A stretch of DNA of 64,000 nt from the NCBI GenBank assembly GCA_958477305.1, contig CAUEFI010000001.1:186001-250000 (forward strand), written 5' to 3'. How positions within the stretch are numbered: position 1 is the first letter of the stretch; every line of letters begins with the position of its first letter. The notes under the pieces are model-generated. The model saw only the letters and a program-made list of their open reading frames with translations, had not been told where the DNA came from and made no database searches. This stretch comes from HGM12998 sp900756495. Its GTDB lineage: Bacteria; Bacillota; Clostridia; Oscillospirales; Oscillospiraceae. A program made the position numbers and the translations under genes. Positions 8,721 through 18,192 of the stretch are shown here, piece by piece.

Positions 8721-9398
8721 ATGATGATGACTTATCAGGAAGAATTTATTACCTTTATGGTACGCTCCGGCGTACTCACCTTTGGAGATTTTACCACCAA
8801 GTCAGGCCGCAAAACCCCCTACTTTATCAACACCGGCAATTACAGGACCGGCGCACAGGCCGCCAAGCTGGGGGAGTACTACGCCGCCTGCATCCAGGAG
8901 CACCTGCCTGACGGCGTCTCCTGCCTGTTCGGCCCCGCCTACAAGGGAATCCCTCTGGCGGTAACAGCCGCGGCCTCCCTCTTCCGCAACTATGGACGTG
9001 ATCTCCCCTACTGTTTTAACCGCAAGGAAGTTAAGGATCACGGCGAGGGAGGCTCCATGGTGGGCTACAAGCCTCAGGACGGAGACGACGTCGTCATCGT
9101 AGAGGACGTGGTCACCGCCGGCACCGCCGTACGGGAGACCATCGCACTGTTCCAGCACGTGGCCAAAGTGAATATGAAGGCCCTGATTGTCTCCGTGGAT
9201 CGTATGGAGCGGGGCACAAGGGACTGCTCCACCTTAGACGAACTGCGGGAGGACTTCGGCATCGCCGTCTACCCCATTGTCACTGTGAGAGAGATTATCG
9301 CTTTCCTCCATAACCACCCCGTAGACGGCACGATATATATCGACGACAATATGAAGGCGCGCATGGAGGCCTATCTGGCTGAGTACGGCGCAAGATAA
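8721..9398 (+). CDS. pyrE: Orotate phosphoribosyltransferase
   Basis: 225 residues. It converts orotate and PRPP to OMP in pyrimidine synthesis. The PRPP-binding motif is VVIVEDVVTAGTAVRE (about residues 118-133), and the early YFINTGNYRTG and GPAYKGIPLAVTAA blocks fit the PyrE family, with the catalytic flexible-loop NRKEVKDHGEGG near 100. It has its own promoter and no other pyrimidine gene adjacent, although a uracil permease lies 10 kb downstream. The start is one of three tandem ATG codons (8721, 8724, 8727); the spacing from the GGGCGG purine run does not clearly separate them. Confidence 0.93.
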   Translation: MMMTYQEEFITFMVRSGVLTFGDFTTKSGRKTPYFINTGNYRTGAQAAKLGEYYAACIQEHLPDGVSCLFGPAYKGIPLAVTAAASLFRNYGRDLPYCFNRKEVKDHGEGGSMVGYKPQDGDDVVIVEDVVTAGTAVRETIALFQHVAKVNMKALIVSVDRMERGTRDCSTLDELREDFGIAVYPIVTVREIIAFLHNHPVDGTIYIDDNMKARMEAYLAEYGAR

Positions 9399-9597
9399 CG
9401 CCTCCGGCGAACCCCGCCCCGTTTCTTTGGGCATGTAAAGGAAACGGGGGAGCTCCCGCCCGGGAGGCGACGGCAGTGCGGTCCGTCCTACAGGGCCGCG
9501 TCGGGATCTCCCCGCCCTATACCTCATACCTCCTGTCTGCATAGGCGCTCGGGGCTCCGCCCCAACACATCGAATATTTCGGAAATGGAGTCTTCCC
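9399..9597. other. pyrE-radC intergenic region
   Basis: About 200 bases. Near its start is an imperfect hairpin (CCCCGTTTC ... GAAACGGGG, about 9417-9449), probably the pyrE terminator although no T-run follows. The rest is GC-rich with no ORF or promoter I can support. Confidence 0.4.
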
Positions 9598-10278
9598 ATG
9601 GGTATTCACGACGGCCATCGCCGGCGCCTGAAAACTGAATTTCTCATCCGGCCGGACGCCTTTCCCGATCATAAGGTACTGGAGCTTCTGCTCTTCTATG
9701 CCAATCCAAGAGCGGACACCAATCCTCTGGCCCATGCCCTAATCGAGCGTTTCGGCTCCCTGACCGGGGTTTTGGACGCCACCCCCGACGAGCTATGCAA
9801 GGTTCCGGGCATCGGGGAGCACGCCTCCGTGCTGCTCAAAGCTGTGAAGGAGCTCGGCGGACGCTACCTGGCAGGCCGAACCAGCGTGGAGGATATCATC
9901 CGTACGACCGCCGACGCCTGCCGCGCCCTGCACCCCTACTTTTTCGGGGCCAGGAACGAACGTGTCTGCCTGCTCTGTATGGACGGCAAGCGCAAGCTGC
10001 TGGGCGTACGGAAAATCTGCGAGGGAAATGTCAACGCCGTAGAAATCACCACCCGGCTGGTGGTGGAGGCCTCCCTCTCCCTGAATTCCTCCGCCGTCAT
10101 TCTCTCTCACAATCATGTCTCCGGTCTGGCCTTTCCATCCACAGAGGACCGCGCTACCACGGTGCACCTGCGGGAGATTTTGGCCCAAGTGGGGGTACTG
10201 CTCGCCGATCATATTATTTTTGTAGACGACGATGCGGTCTCCCTCCGGGATAGCGGCTTCTACTTTACGGAAGAATGA
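9598..10278 (+). CDS. radC: RadC-family JAMM-domain protein
   Basis: 226 residues. The N-terminal helix-hairpin-helix region (ELCKVPGIGEHASVLLKAVK, about residues 62-82) is followed by an MPN/JAMM metalloprotease-like domain with SHNHVSGLAFPSTED (about 167-181) supplying the HxH...D metal-binding pattern. RadC was once linked to DNA repair, but its biochemical role is unsettled. GGAG precedes the ATG. It stands alone between pyrE and the uvrB promoter. Confidence 0.9.
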   Translation: MGIHDGHRRRLKTEFLIRPDAFPDHKVLELLLFYANPRADTNPLAHALIERFGSLTGVLDATPDELCKVPGIGEHASVLLKAVKELGGRYLAGRTSVEDIIRTTADACRALHPYFFGARNERVCLLCMDGKRKLLGVRKICEGNVNAVEITTRLVVEASLSLNSSAVILSHNHVSGLAFPSTEDRATTVHLREILAQVGVLLADHIIFVDDDAVSLRDSGFYFTEE

Positions 10279-10301
10279 AGGATTGTTTCCTGTTTTCTGT
10301 T

Positions 10302-10331
10302 CTTGCAATCGAACATTTGTTTTGTTATAAT
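10302..10331 (+). promoter_or_regulatory. uvrB promoter with embedded LexA (SOS) box
   Basis: TTGCAA at 10302-10307 and TATAAT at 10326-10331 with an 18-base spacer. The spacer holds CGAACATTTGTTTT at 10310-10323, matching 12 of 14 positions of the Bacillus-type SOS box (CGAACRNRYGTTYC). A repressor bound there would block RNA polymerase, so uvrB, and perhaps the genes after it, should be induced by DNA damage. Confidence 0.75.
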
Positions 10332-10367
10332 GTGTGTAATCCATTTTCTGAATGAGGAGGCGGAGGC

Positions 10368-12335
10368 ATGCCGTCCTTTGAGGTCGTCAGCGAATTTACC
10401 CCCTCGGGGGACCAGCCTGAAGCCATAGAGGCTCTGGCCCAGGGCGTGGAAAACGGGCTCACCGAGCAGACCCTGTTGGGGGTCACCGGATCCGGCAAGA
10501 CCTTTACCATGGCTAAGGTCATTGAAAAGGTCCAGCGTCCCACCTTGGTGCTGGCGCACAATAAAACGCTGGCCGCCCAGCTGTGCGCAGAGTTCAAGGA
10601 ATTCTTCCCCAACAACGCGGTTGAGTACTTCGTGTCCTACTACGACTACTACCAGCCTGAGGCCTATATTCCTCATACCGATACCTTTATTGAGAAGGAC
10701 GCCGCCACAAATGATGAAATTGACCGGCTGCGCCTCTCAGCCACCTGTGCGCTTCTGGAGCGCCGGGACGTCATTGTAGTCTCTTCCGTATCCTGCATTT
10801 ACGGCTTGGGTGAGCCGGAGGACTTTGCCAAAATGATGGTCTCTCTCCGTGTGGGGGACACGCTGGAGCGGGATGATCTGCTCAAGCGGCTGGTGGAGAT
10901 CCGTTACGAGCGCAATGATATTGCCTTTGAGCGCAATATGTTTCGGGTTCGCGGGGATACGGTGGAGATCTTTCCCGCCTATTGGAAAGATACCGCCGTG
11001 CGGGTAGAGTTTTTTGGGGATGAAATTGACCGGCTCAGCGAAATCAATGTGGTCACAGGCGCCCCGGTGCGCAATCTCGTTCATATTCCCATCTGGCCCG
11101 CCACCCACTACGTCACCCCAAAAGAGAAAATGGACGCCGCCATTCAGGAGATCTATCAAGAGCTGGAGGCGCGGCTGGCCTTTTTCCAGAACAATCAGCA
11201 GCTGGTGGAGGCCCAGCGCCTCAAACAGCGGGTGCTTTACGACATTGAGATGATGCAGGAGCTGGGGTACTGCTCCGGGATCGAGAATTACTCCCGGGTG
11301 ATTGAAGGCCGTCCGGTGGGCTCTCCTCCCCACACTCTGCTGGACTACTTTCCAAAAGACTTTCTCATGTTCATCGACGAGAGCCATGTCACCCTCCCTC
11401 AGGTCCGGGCTATGTATAACGGCGACCACGCCCGCAAGACCACCCTGGTGGACTACGGCTTCCGCCTGCCCTGTGCCTTTGACAACCGCCCGCTGAAGTT
11501 TGAGGAGTTTGAGCGGCGGCTCAACCAAGTCATCTACGTCTCAGCCACCCCCTCCGAGTATGAGCGTACCCGCTCCGGCCAAGTGGTGGAGCAGGTCATC
11601 CGGCCAACCGGTCTGCTGGACCCGGTCATTCAGGTCCGTCCGGTAGAGGGGCAGATCGACGATCTCATCGGAGAGATCCATGAGCGTACCGAACGCCGGG
11701 AGCGGGTGCTGGTCACCACGCTTACCAAAAAAATGGCGGAGGATCTCACCGCCTACCTGAAAAATGCGGGCATTAAGGTCCGCTATATGCATCACGATAT
11801 CGACACCATCGAACGCATGGAGATCATCCGGGATCTGCGTCTGGGGACCTTTGATGTACTGGTGGGCATCAACCTCCTGCGGGAGGGCCTGGATTTGCCC
11901 GAGGTCTCCCTTGTCGCTATCCTGGACGCCGACAAGGAGGGTTTTCTCCGCTCAGAGACCTCCCTTATCCAGACCATTGGACGGGCCGCCCGCAATGCAG
12001 ATGGAATGGTCATCATGTACGCCGACACCGTCACCCCCTCCATGCGCCGGGCCATTGATGAGACCGAACGCCGCCGGGCCAAGCAGGACGCCTTCAACCA
12101 GGCCCACGGTATCACGCCCAAGACGGTGGTTAAGAGTGTCCGTGACCTCATCCGCCTCTCCGACACGGAGGAAGCCAGGGCGTATGATCCAGACGAGAAG
12201 CAGCTCACCAAGCTCCAGCGCATGGAGGCCATCGCCAAGCTGGAAAAAGAGATGCGGGAGGCGTCGAAAATGCTGGAATTCGAATATGCTGCTGTCCTCC
12301 GGGACCGCATCATCAAACTTCGCGGCCAGGGATAG
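10368..12335 (+). CDS. uvrB: Excinuclease ABC subunit B
   Basis: 655 residues, normal length. Walker A GVTGSGKTFTMAK lies near residues 38-50 and is followed by the beta-hairpin region VEYFVSYYDYYQPEAYIP (about 85-102) that clamps damaged DNA. Helicase motifs include MFIDESHVTLPQ, YVSATPSEYE, VLVGINLLREGLDLPEVSL and QTIGRAARN. The C-terminal UVR motif (EKEMREASKMLEFEYAAVLR) binds UvrC. It works with UvrA to find and verify bulky lesions in nucleotide excision repair. It is preceded by an SOS-box promoter and followed on the same strand by three genes ending in uvrA. Confidence 0.98.
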   Translation: MPSFEVVSEFTPSGDQPEAIEALAQGVENGLTEQTLLGVTGSGKTFTMAKVIEKVQRPTLVLAHNKTLAAQLCAEFKEFFPNNAVEYFVSYYDYYQPEAYIPHTDTFIEKDAATNDEIDRLRLSATCALLERRDVIVVSSVSCIYGLGEPEDFAKMMVSLRVGDTLERDDLLKRLVEIRYERNDIAFERNMFRVRGDTVEIFPAYWKDTAVRVEFFGDEIDRLSEINVVTGAPVRNLVHIPIWPATHYVTPKEKMDAAIQEIYQELEARLAFFQNNQQLVEAQRLKQRVLYDIEMMQELGYCSGIENYSRVIEGRPVGSPPHTLLDYFPKDFLMFIDESHVTLPQVRAMYNGDHARKTTLVDYGFRLPCAFDNRPLKFEEFERRLNQVIYVSATPSEYERTRSGQVVEQVIRPTGLLDPVIQVRPVEGQIDDLIGEIHERTERRERVLVTTLTKKMAEDLTAYLKNAGIKVRYMHHDIDTIERMEIIRDLRLGTFDVLVGINLLREGLDLPEVSLVAILDADKEGFLRSETSLIQTIGRAARNADGMVIMYADTVTPSMRRAIDETERRRAKQDAFNQAHGITPKTVVKSVRDLIRLSDTEEARAYDPDEKQLTKLQRMEAIAKLEKEMREASKMLEFEYAAVLRDRIIKLRGQG

Positions 12336-12429
12336 CCTCCCGCACCTCTTTGGGGCCCCGCACGGCGGGGCGGCGCACAAGCGTTTAGCCTCGATACCCT
12401 CATATTTAAATATTTAAGAGGTGAACATC

Positions 12430-12738
12430 GTGAAGCGCGTAAAAATCACCGTTCTGCGTACCGACTTCGACCCTGAGCTGGCTGACCGCTACTTGACAGA
12501 AGGCCGCGCCGCCGGCCCCTGCCCTATCCATAAGGCCGGACAGGTCTTTTTCTATGAGGGCGGGGCCGAGATGCCGGAGGGCTTCTGTCCCTGGGCCTGG
12601 GTCGATCTATACCGGGCTATTACCGCCAAGGCTGCCAATGCAGAAAACGAATGGTATAAGCCCGGCGTCAGCGTAGAGTGCTGCACCGACGGCATCCGGC
12701 CGGTTATCTTTGAGTTGGCCGCGCTGGACGAGGCCTAA
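12430..12738 (+). CDS. TIGR04076-family small protein
   Basis: 102 residues. The pattern of scattered cysteines and aromatics (AGPCPIHKAGQVFFYEGG, then FCPWAWVDLYRAI and VECCTDGIRPVIF) fits the uncharacterised TIGR04076 family common in anaerobes. Function unknown. The frame is open from a GTG at 12421, but that codon overlaps the AGAGGTG ribosome site; the GTG at 12430 has correct spacing and is chosen. It precedes the aldo/keto reductase in what looks like a uvrB-to-uvrA operon. Confidence 0.7.
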   Translation: MKRVKITVLRTDFDPELADRYLTEGRAAGPCPIHKAGQVFFYEGGAEMPEGFCPWAWVDLYRAITAKAANAENEWYKPGVSVECCTDGIRPVIFELAALDEA

Positions 12739-12770
12739 CGGACTATCAATCAGGAAAAGAGGGAGTTATG

Positions 12771-13784
12771 ATGAAATACGTCAAGCTGGGCCGGACTGGA
12801 CTGGAGGCCGCAGTTATCTCATTCGGCGGTATTCCCATTCAGCGCAGCGACTGTGCCAATACCCGGGCCGTCGTGGACAAGCTGGAGGAGTATGGAATCA
12901 ATTACATCGACACCGCCCGGGGGTACACCGTCTCAGAAGAATATCTGGGTGCAGCCTTGGAGGGCCGCCGGGACAGTTTCATTCTGGCCACCAAGAGCAT
13001 GGCCCGGGATTACGCAGGAATGTCCCAGGACGTGGAGATCAGTCTCTCCAATCTGCGTACCAATTATATCGATCTCTATCAGCTCCACAACCTGCCGGAA
13101 AAGGATTTTGAACTGGCCTTTGGTGGGGGCGGCGCATATCGGGCGCTGTCGGAGGCAAAGGCCGCCGGAAAAATCGGCCACATCGGAGTGACAGCCCACA
13201 GCCTGGACGCTTTGAAACGGCTGGTGGAGGAATACGGCGATCGGATCGAAACCGTCATGTTTCCATATAATATTGTGGAGCTCCAGGGGCGGGAAGTATT
13301 GGCGCTGGCCCGTCAAAAGGGCATCGGCACCATCGCCATGAAGCCTCTGGCCGGCGGCAATCTGGAGGACTGGCGGCTGGCTCTGCGTTTCATCGCCGCC
13401 TCTGAAGTGTGTGATATCTCCATCCCCGGCATGGGATCCCCCGAAGAGGTGGAGCGCAATGCCGCTGTGGCGGAAGAGCTCTCCCCCCTTACGAAAGAAG
13501 AGCTGGAACAGTGTGCAGCTGTCCGCAGGGAGCTGGGCAGCCACTTCTGCCGCCGCTGCGGATACTGCGCCCCATGTCCCAACGGCATTGATATCCCCTC
13601 TAATTTCCTGATGGCCAACTATCTGCGGCGGTACGGCCTGGCCGACTGGGCCAGGGCCCGCTATGCGGCCATGCCGTACCACGCCGGCTCCTGTGTCCAG
13701 TGCGGCGCCTGCGAGACGCGCTGCCCCTATGAACTTCCCATCCGGGACATGCTGGTACAGGTGGCCCGAGACTTTGGCTATTGA
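12771..13784 (+). CDS. Aldo/keto reductase with C-terminal 4Fe-4S domain
   Basis: About 337 residues. Residues 1-250 form an aldo/keto reductase barrel: the N-terminal strand KLGRTGLEAAVISFGG, the YIDTAR site with its Asp, HIGVTAHS and a MKPLAGGN segment. The C-terminus carries two cysteine clusters, CRRCGYCAPCPNGIDIP and CVQCGACETRCPYELPI, typical of bacterial-ferredoxin-type [4Fe-4S] binding. The combination is common in anaerobes and suggests electron transfer coupled to an aldehyde or ketone reduction; the substrate is unknown. It lies between the TIGR04076 gene and uvrA. Start taken at the second of two adjacent ATGs. Confidence 0.9.
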   Translation: MKYVKLGRTGLEAAVISFGGIPIQRSDCANTRAVVDKLEEYGINYIDTARGYTVSEEYLGAALEGRRDSFILATKSMARDYAGMSQDVEISLSNLRTNYIDLYQLHNLPEKDFELAFGGGGAYRALSEAKAAGKIGHIGVTAHSLDALKRLVEEYGDRIETVMFPYNIVELQGREVLALARQKGIGTIAMKPLAGGNLEDWRLALRFIAASEVCDISIPGMGSPEEVERNAAVAEELSPLTKEELEQCAAVRRELGSHFCRRCGYCAPCPNGIDIPSNFLMANYLRRYGLADWARARYAAMPYHAGSCVQCGACETRCPYELPIRDMLVQVARDFGY

Positions 13785-13810
13785 TTTCCCGCTAAAGGAG
13801 AACCTGATGT

Positions 13811-16651
13811 ATGCTTGATCACATTTCCGTCAAAGGCGCCCGGGCCAACAACCTGAAAAACATCGACGTGGAGATCCCCCGGGACAAGCTGGTGGTCCTC
13901 ACCGGCCTCAGCGGCTCCGGCAAGTCTTCGCTGGCCTTTGACACCATCTATGCAGAGGGACAGCGGCGTTATGTGGAGTCTCTGTCCTCGTATGCCCGTA
14001 TGTTTCTGGGGCAGATGGAGAAGCCCGATGTAGACTATATTGACGGTCTCTCCCCCGCCATCTCCATCGACCAGAAGACCACCAGCAAAAATCCCCGCTC
14101 CACCGTCGGTACCGTCACCGAAATATACGACTATCTGCGCCTTCTGTGGGCACGGGTGGGAACTCCCCACTGCCCCAAGTGCGGCAAGGAGATTAAGCAG
14201 CAGACCATCGACCAGATTATCGATCAGGTTCTGGCCCTGCCCGAGGCCACCCGCATCCAGGTTATGGCCCCCATTATCCGCGGTAAAAAGGGCGAGCATC
14301 AGAAGATCTTTGAGGATGCCCGCAAGTCCGGCTATGTCCGGGTACGGTGCGACGGCTCTATTTACGATCTCACCGAGGAGATCAAGCCGGACAAAAACAA
14401 GAAGCACAACATTGAAATCGTCGTGGACCGGCTGGTTATCAAAGAGGATGTGGCCCGCCGCCTGACCGATTCTGTGGAGATCGCCTCCAACCTGTCCGGC
14501 GGCCTGGTCGTCATCAACATCGTCAATGAGGACCGGGATATTCTCTTCTCCCAGAATTACGCCTGTGAGGACTGCGGCATCTCCATTGAAGAGCTCACCC
14601 CCCGCATGTTCTCCTTCAACAACCCCTTCGGCGCCTGTCCCACCTGCACAGGCCTGGGGGCTCAGCTCAAAGTGGACCCCGACCTCATCATCCCCAACAA
14701 GAGCCTCTCTATCCTGGAGGGCGCCATTACCGCCTCCGGCTGGAACAACATCAAGGGGGATTCCATCTCCCGGATGTACTTCGAGGCTCTGGCGCAGCGC
14801 TATCAGTTTAAGCTGAACACCCCCATCAGAGATCTTGCGCCCGAGATCCTGGACATCATTCTATATGGCACCAAGGGTGAAAAGCTCAAGCTCACCTATG
14901 ACCGTGAGCGGGGCCAGGGCACGCTCTATCAGGCCTTTGAGGGGGTTGTCAACAATCTGGAGCGCCGCTATCGGGAGACTCAGTCCGACGGCATGCGCCG
15001 GGAACTGGAGGAGTGTATGAGTGAGCGCCCCTGCCCCGACTGTGGCGGCAAGCGCCTGCGAAAGGAATCCCTGGCTGTCACCGTAGGCGGCATCAACATC
15101 GACGCTTTCTGCCGCAAGTCGGTGACTGAGGCACTGGATTTTGTGTCCAAGCTGGCGCTCTCTCCCCAAAAAATGCTGATTGCAGAGCGGATTCTGAAGG
15201 AAATCAAGAGCCGCCTGGGTTTCCTGCAGTCGGTGGGGCTTCAGTACCTGACCCTCTCCCGATCCGCCGCCTCGCTGTCCGGCGGAGAGAGTCAGCGCAT
15301 TCGTCTGGCCACCCAGATTGGCTCCTCCCTCATGGGGGTCCTCTATATCCTGGACGAGCCCTCCATCGGCCTGCACCAGCGGGACAACGACAAGCTGCTG
15401 GCCACACTCAAGCGCCTGCGGGATTTGGGCAATACGCTGCTGGTAGTGGAGCACGACGAGGACACGATGCGTGCAGCCGACTATATTGTGGACATCGGTC
15501 CCGGCGCAGGCGTTCACGGTGGCGAGGTGATTGCCGCCGGAACAGCCGAGGAGGTCATGAACACCCCCGGTTCCATCACCGGCGACTACCTGTCTGGCCG
15601 CAAGAAGATCCCCGTACCTGCGCAGCGGCGGAAGGGAAATGGAAAGCTGCTCACCGTCCGGGGGGCGGCGGAGAACAACCTCCGGCATGTGGACGTATCC
15701 ATCCCACTGGGGACTTTTACCTGCGTCACCGGGGTTTCCGGTTCGGGCAAGTCCAGTCTGGTCAATGAGATTATCTACAAGCGCCTGGCCAGCGACTTGA
15801 ACCGCGCCAAAACCCGCGCCGGAAAGCACGATGTCATTGAGGGCGAGGAGTACCTGGACAAGGTCATCGACATCGACCAGTCCCCCATCGGACGCACTCC
15901 CCGCTCCAACCCCGCCACCTACACTGGGCTTTTCAATGACATCCGGGATCTCTTCGCCTCCACACAGGACGCCAAGGCCAGAGGCTATGGACCGGGCCGT
16001 TTCTCCTTCAATGTCCGCGGCGGACGGTGTGAGGCCTGTTCGGGCGACGGCCTTCTAAAAATCGAGATGCACTTTCTCCCCGATATCTATGTCCCCTGTG
16101 AAGTCTGTAAGGGCAAGCGCTATAACCGCGAGACCCTGGAGGTCAAATATAAGGGCAAGAATATCCACGAGGTCCTGGAAATGACGGTGGAGGAGGCTCT
16201 GCCCTTCTTTGAGAACCTCCCCCGGATCTATAACAAGCTTCAGACGCTGTACGATGTGGGGCTCTCCTATGTAAAGCTGGGGCAGCCCTCCACCGAGCTC
16301 TCCGGCGGCGAGGCCCAGCGGGTTAAGCTCGCCACCGAGCTCTCCAAGCGCTCTACCGGCAAAACCATCTATATTCTGGACGAGCCCACCACCGGCCTGC
16401 ATACCGCCGACGTCCACAAGCTGATCGAGGTACTGGACCGGCTGGTGGAGGCGGGTAACACCGTAGTGGTCATTGAGCACAATCTGGACGTCATCAAGAC
16501 GGCCGATTACCTCATCGACCTGGGCCCTGAGGGCGGCGACGGCGGCGGTACAGTCGTGGCCGCCGGCACCCCCGAGGAGGTGGCGGCCTGCGCCGCCTCC
16601 TACACAGGGCAGTATCTGAGACGGATGCTGGAACAGGGGCCACAGCGATAG
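13811..16651 (+). CDS. uvrA: Excinuclease ABC subunit A
   Basis: 946 residues, full length. Two ABC ATPase modules: the first Walker A is GLSGSGKSSLAFDT near residue 31 with signature RSAASLSGGESQRIRLA, and the second is GVSGSGKSSLVNE near 640 with LSGGEAQRVKLATEL. Zinc-finger cysteine pairs CPKCGKE, CEDC and CPDCGGKRL, and later CEACSGDGLLKIEMHFLPD and CEVCKGKRYN, are present. It recognises DNA damage and loads UvrB. GGAG precedes the ATG. Last gene of the run that begins with SOS-controlled uvrB; no separate SOS box is visible in the short gap before it. Confidence 0.98.
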   Translation: MLDHISVKGARANNLKNIDVEIPRDKLVVLTGLSGSGKSSLAFDTIYAEGQRRYVESLSSYARMFLGQMEKPDVDYIDGLSPAISIDQKTTSKNPRSTVGTVTEIYDYLRLLWARVGTPHCPKCGKEIKQQTIDQIIDQVLALPEATRIQVMAPIIRGKKGEHQKIFEDARKSGYVRVRCDGSIYDLTEEIKPDKNKKHNIEIVVDRLVIKEDVARRLTDSVEIASNLSGGLVVINIVNEDRDILFSQNYACEDCGISIEELTPRMFSFNNPFGACPTCTGLGAQLKVDPDLIIPNKSLSILEGAITASGWNNIKGDSISRMYFEALAQRYQFKLNTPIRDLAPEILDIILYGTKGEKLKLTYDRERGQGTLYQAFEGVVNNLERRYRETQSDGMRRELEECMSERPCPDCGGKRLRKESLAVTVGGINIDAFCRKSVTEALDFVSKLALSPQKMLIAERILKEIKSRLGFLQSVGLQYLTLSRSAASLSGGESQRIRLATQIGSSLMGVLYILDEPSIGLHQRDNDKLLATLKRLRDLGNTLLVVEHDEDTMRAADYIVDIGPGAGVHGGEVIAAGTAEEVMNTPGSITGDYLSGRKKIPVPAQRRKGNGKLLTVRGAAENNLRHVDVSIPLGTFTCVTGVSGSGKSSLVNEIIYKRLASDLNRAKTRAGKHDVIEGEEYLDKVIDIDQSPIGRTPRSNPATYTGLFNDIRDLFASTQDAKARGYGPGRFSFNVRGGRCEACSGDGLLKIEMHFLPDIYVPCEVCKGKRYNRETLEVKYKGKNIHEVLEMTVEEALPFFENLPRIYNKLQTLYDVGLSYVKLGQPSTELSGGEAQRVKLATELSKRSTGKTIYILDEPTTGLHTADVHKLIEVLDRLVEAGNTVVVIEHNLDVIKTADYLIDLGPEGGDGGGTVVAAGTPEEVAACAASYTGQYLRRMLEQGPQR

Positions 16652-16672
16652 GACAGGCGCTATAAAACAGTG

Positions 16673-16704
16673 AAGGTCGTGTATCGCCAGCGATACACGA
16701 CCTT
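16673..16704 (+). terminator. Terminator between uvrA and lysA
   Basis: A 14-bp perfect stem (16673-16686 with 16691-16704) around a CCAG loop, followed by ATTTCTG. It can serve uvrA and, on the other strand, the convergent lysA. Confidence 0.75.
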
Positions 16705-16749
16705 ATTTCTGTCCACATTGTCTTTTTCACAGAGCGCCGTTGAATGAGC

Positions 16750-18009
16750 CTAATCGAAGATCATCGTGGCAAAGTAGTCGTCGGGAGTCTCCGCCCGACG
16801 GATCAATTTGGCCGATCCGTCCTCCTGCAGGAGGACCTCCGCCGAACGGAGCTTTCCGTTGTAGTTATAGCCCATGGAAAAGCCATGAGCCCCGGCGTCA
16901 TGGATCACCAGCAGGTCTCCCCTGTCAATCCTGGGGAGCATGCGATCCACTGCAAACTTGTCACAGTTCTCGCAGAGAGATCCCACTACATCGTACTTAT
17001 GGTCGCAGGGGGCGTTCTCCTTGCCCATGACGGTAATGTGGTGATAGGCGCCATAGATGGCAGGACGCATCAGATTGGCGGCACAGGCATCCACGCCGAT
17101 ATACTCCTTGTAGGTATGCTTCTCGTGAATGGCCCGCGTAACCAGGCAGCCGTAAGGCCCCAGCATAAAGCGGCCCAGCTCCGTGCACAGGGATACATCC
17201 CCCATGCCGGCCGGGATCAGAATCTCTTCAAACGCCCTGCGCACGCCTTCGCCAATGACGGCAATATCGTTGGCCGGCTGATCAGGCCGGTAGGGTATCC
17301 CTACGCCGCCGGACAGATTGATGAAGCATATATCACATCCGGTCTCCCGCTCCAGCTCCACCGCCAGCTCGAAGAGAATACGGGCCAGAGCGGGGTAGTA
17401 TTCGTTGGACAAGGTATTGGAGGCCAGGAAAGCATGGATGCCAAACCGCTTGGCGCCCAGATCCTTCAGCTTTTTAAAGCCTGCGAAGAGCTGTTCCCGG
17501 GTGAATCCATACTTGGAGTCGCCCGGCGTGTCCATGACCTGGAAGCCCTCTTTGCTCTCTCCCAGTTGGAAGACGCCTCCGGGGTTGAAGCGGCAGGAGA
17601 TGGTCTCCGGAATATAGCCCAGGGTCTCCTTCAGAAAATCAATATGGGTGAAATCATCCAGATTAATGGTGGCCCCCAGGCTGGCCGCCAGCCGGAACTC
17701 CTCCGCCGGAGTTTCATTGGAGGAGAACATGATCTCGCTCCCGGAAAAGCCGCATTTGTCAGAGAGCATCAGTTCCGTAAGGGAGGAGCAGTCCACGCCG
17801 CAGCCCTCCTCCCGGAGGAGCTTCAGGATGGCAGGATTTGGGGTGGCCTTGACTGCAAAAAACTCCTTAAATCCAGGGTTCCAGGCAAAGGCCGCCTTCA
17901 GGCGCCGGGCGTTTTCCCGAATGCCTTTTTCATCATACAGGTGGAAGGGCGTCGGATACTGCGCGGTGATATTCTGAAGCTGTTCCAGGGTTACAAAAGG
18001 CTTTTTCAT
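16750..18009 (-). CDS. lysA: Diaminopimelate decarboxylase (fold III PLP enzyme)
   Basis: 419 residues. The PLP-binding lysine lies in EFFAVKATPNPAIL (about residue 54), with NLSGGVGIPYRP and GEGVRRAFEE for phosphate and the cofactor, and the C-terminal SLCENCDKFAVDRMLP block that supplies the second active-site Cys across the dimer. It converts meso-DAP to lysine. It belongs to the clostridial subgroup in which HAFLASNT replaces the classical HIGSQ motif, so a relaxed specificity toward other diamino acids is possible. It stands alone, convergent with uvrA and divergent from uraA. Confidence 0.85.
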   Translation of the reverse strand: MKKPFVTLEQLQNITAQYPTPFHLYDEKGIRENARRLKAAFAWNPGFKEFFAVKATPNPAILKLLREEGCGVDCSSLTELMLSDKCGFSGSEIMFSSNETPAEEFRLAASLGATINLDDFTHIDFLKETLGYIPETISCRFNPGGVFQLGESKEGFQVMDTPGDSKYGFTREQLFAGFKKLKDLGAKRFGIHAFLASNTLSNEYYPALARILFELAVELERETGCDICFINLSGGVGIPYRPDQPANDIAVIGEGVRRAFEEILIPAGMGDVSLCTELGRFMLGPYGCLVTRAIHEKHTYKEYIGVDACAANLMRPAIYGAYHHITVMGKENAPCDHKYDVVGSLCENCDKFAVDRMLPRIDRGDLLVIHDAGAHGFSMGYNYNGKLRSAEVLLQEDGSAKLIRRAETPDDYFATMIFD

Positions 18010-18157
18010 GATCTCACACCTGATTTCTATGAATAATTGTCTCTATCATACTAAAGTATTCTATTTTCTGTCAATCCGCAGAACGCCCAGTTCCTCTGCC
18101 CTTCCGGTCCTTCATTTAGAAAAACCGCCAAAATACGAAAAAAAACGTCTGTCTCCC

Positions 18158-18189
18158 TTGCCACGCCTCTGATTTTCTGCTAGTATAAA
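18158..18189 (+). promoter_or_regulatory. Promoter of the uracil permease leader
   Basis: TTGCCA at 18158-18163 with an extended -10 (TGCTAGTATAAA, core 18181-18189), spacer 17 if TAGTAT is used. Transcription would begin near 18193, giving a leader of about 185 bases before uraA. Confidence 0.55.
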
Positions 18190-18192
18190 ATG

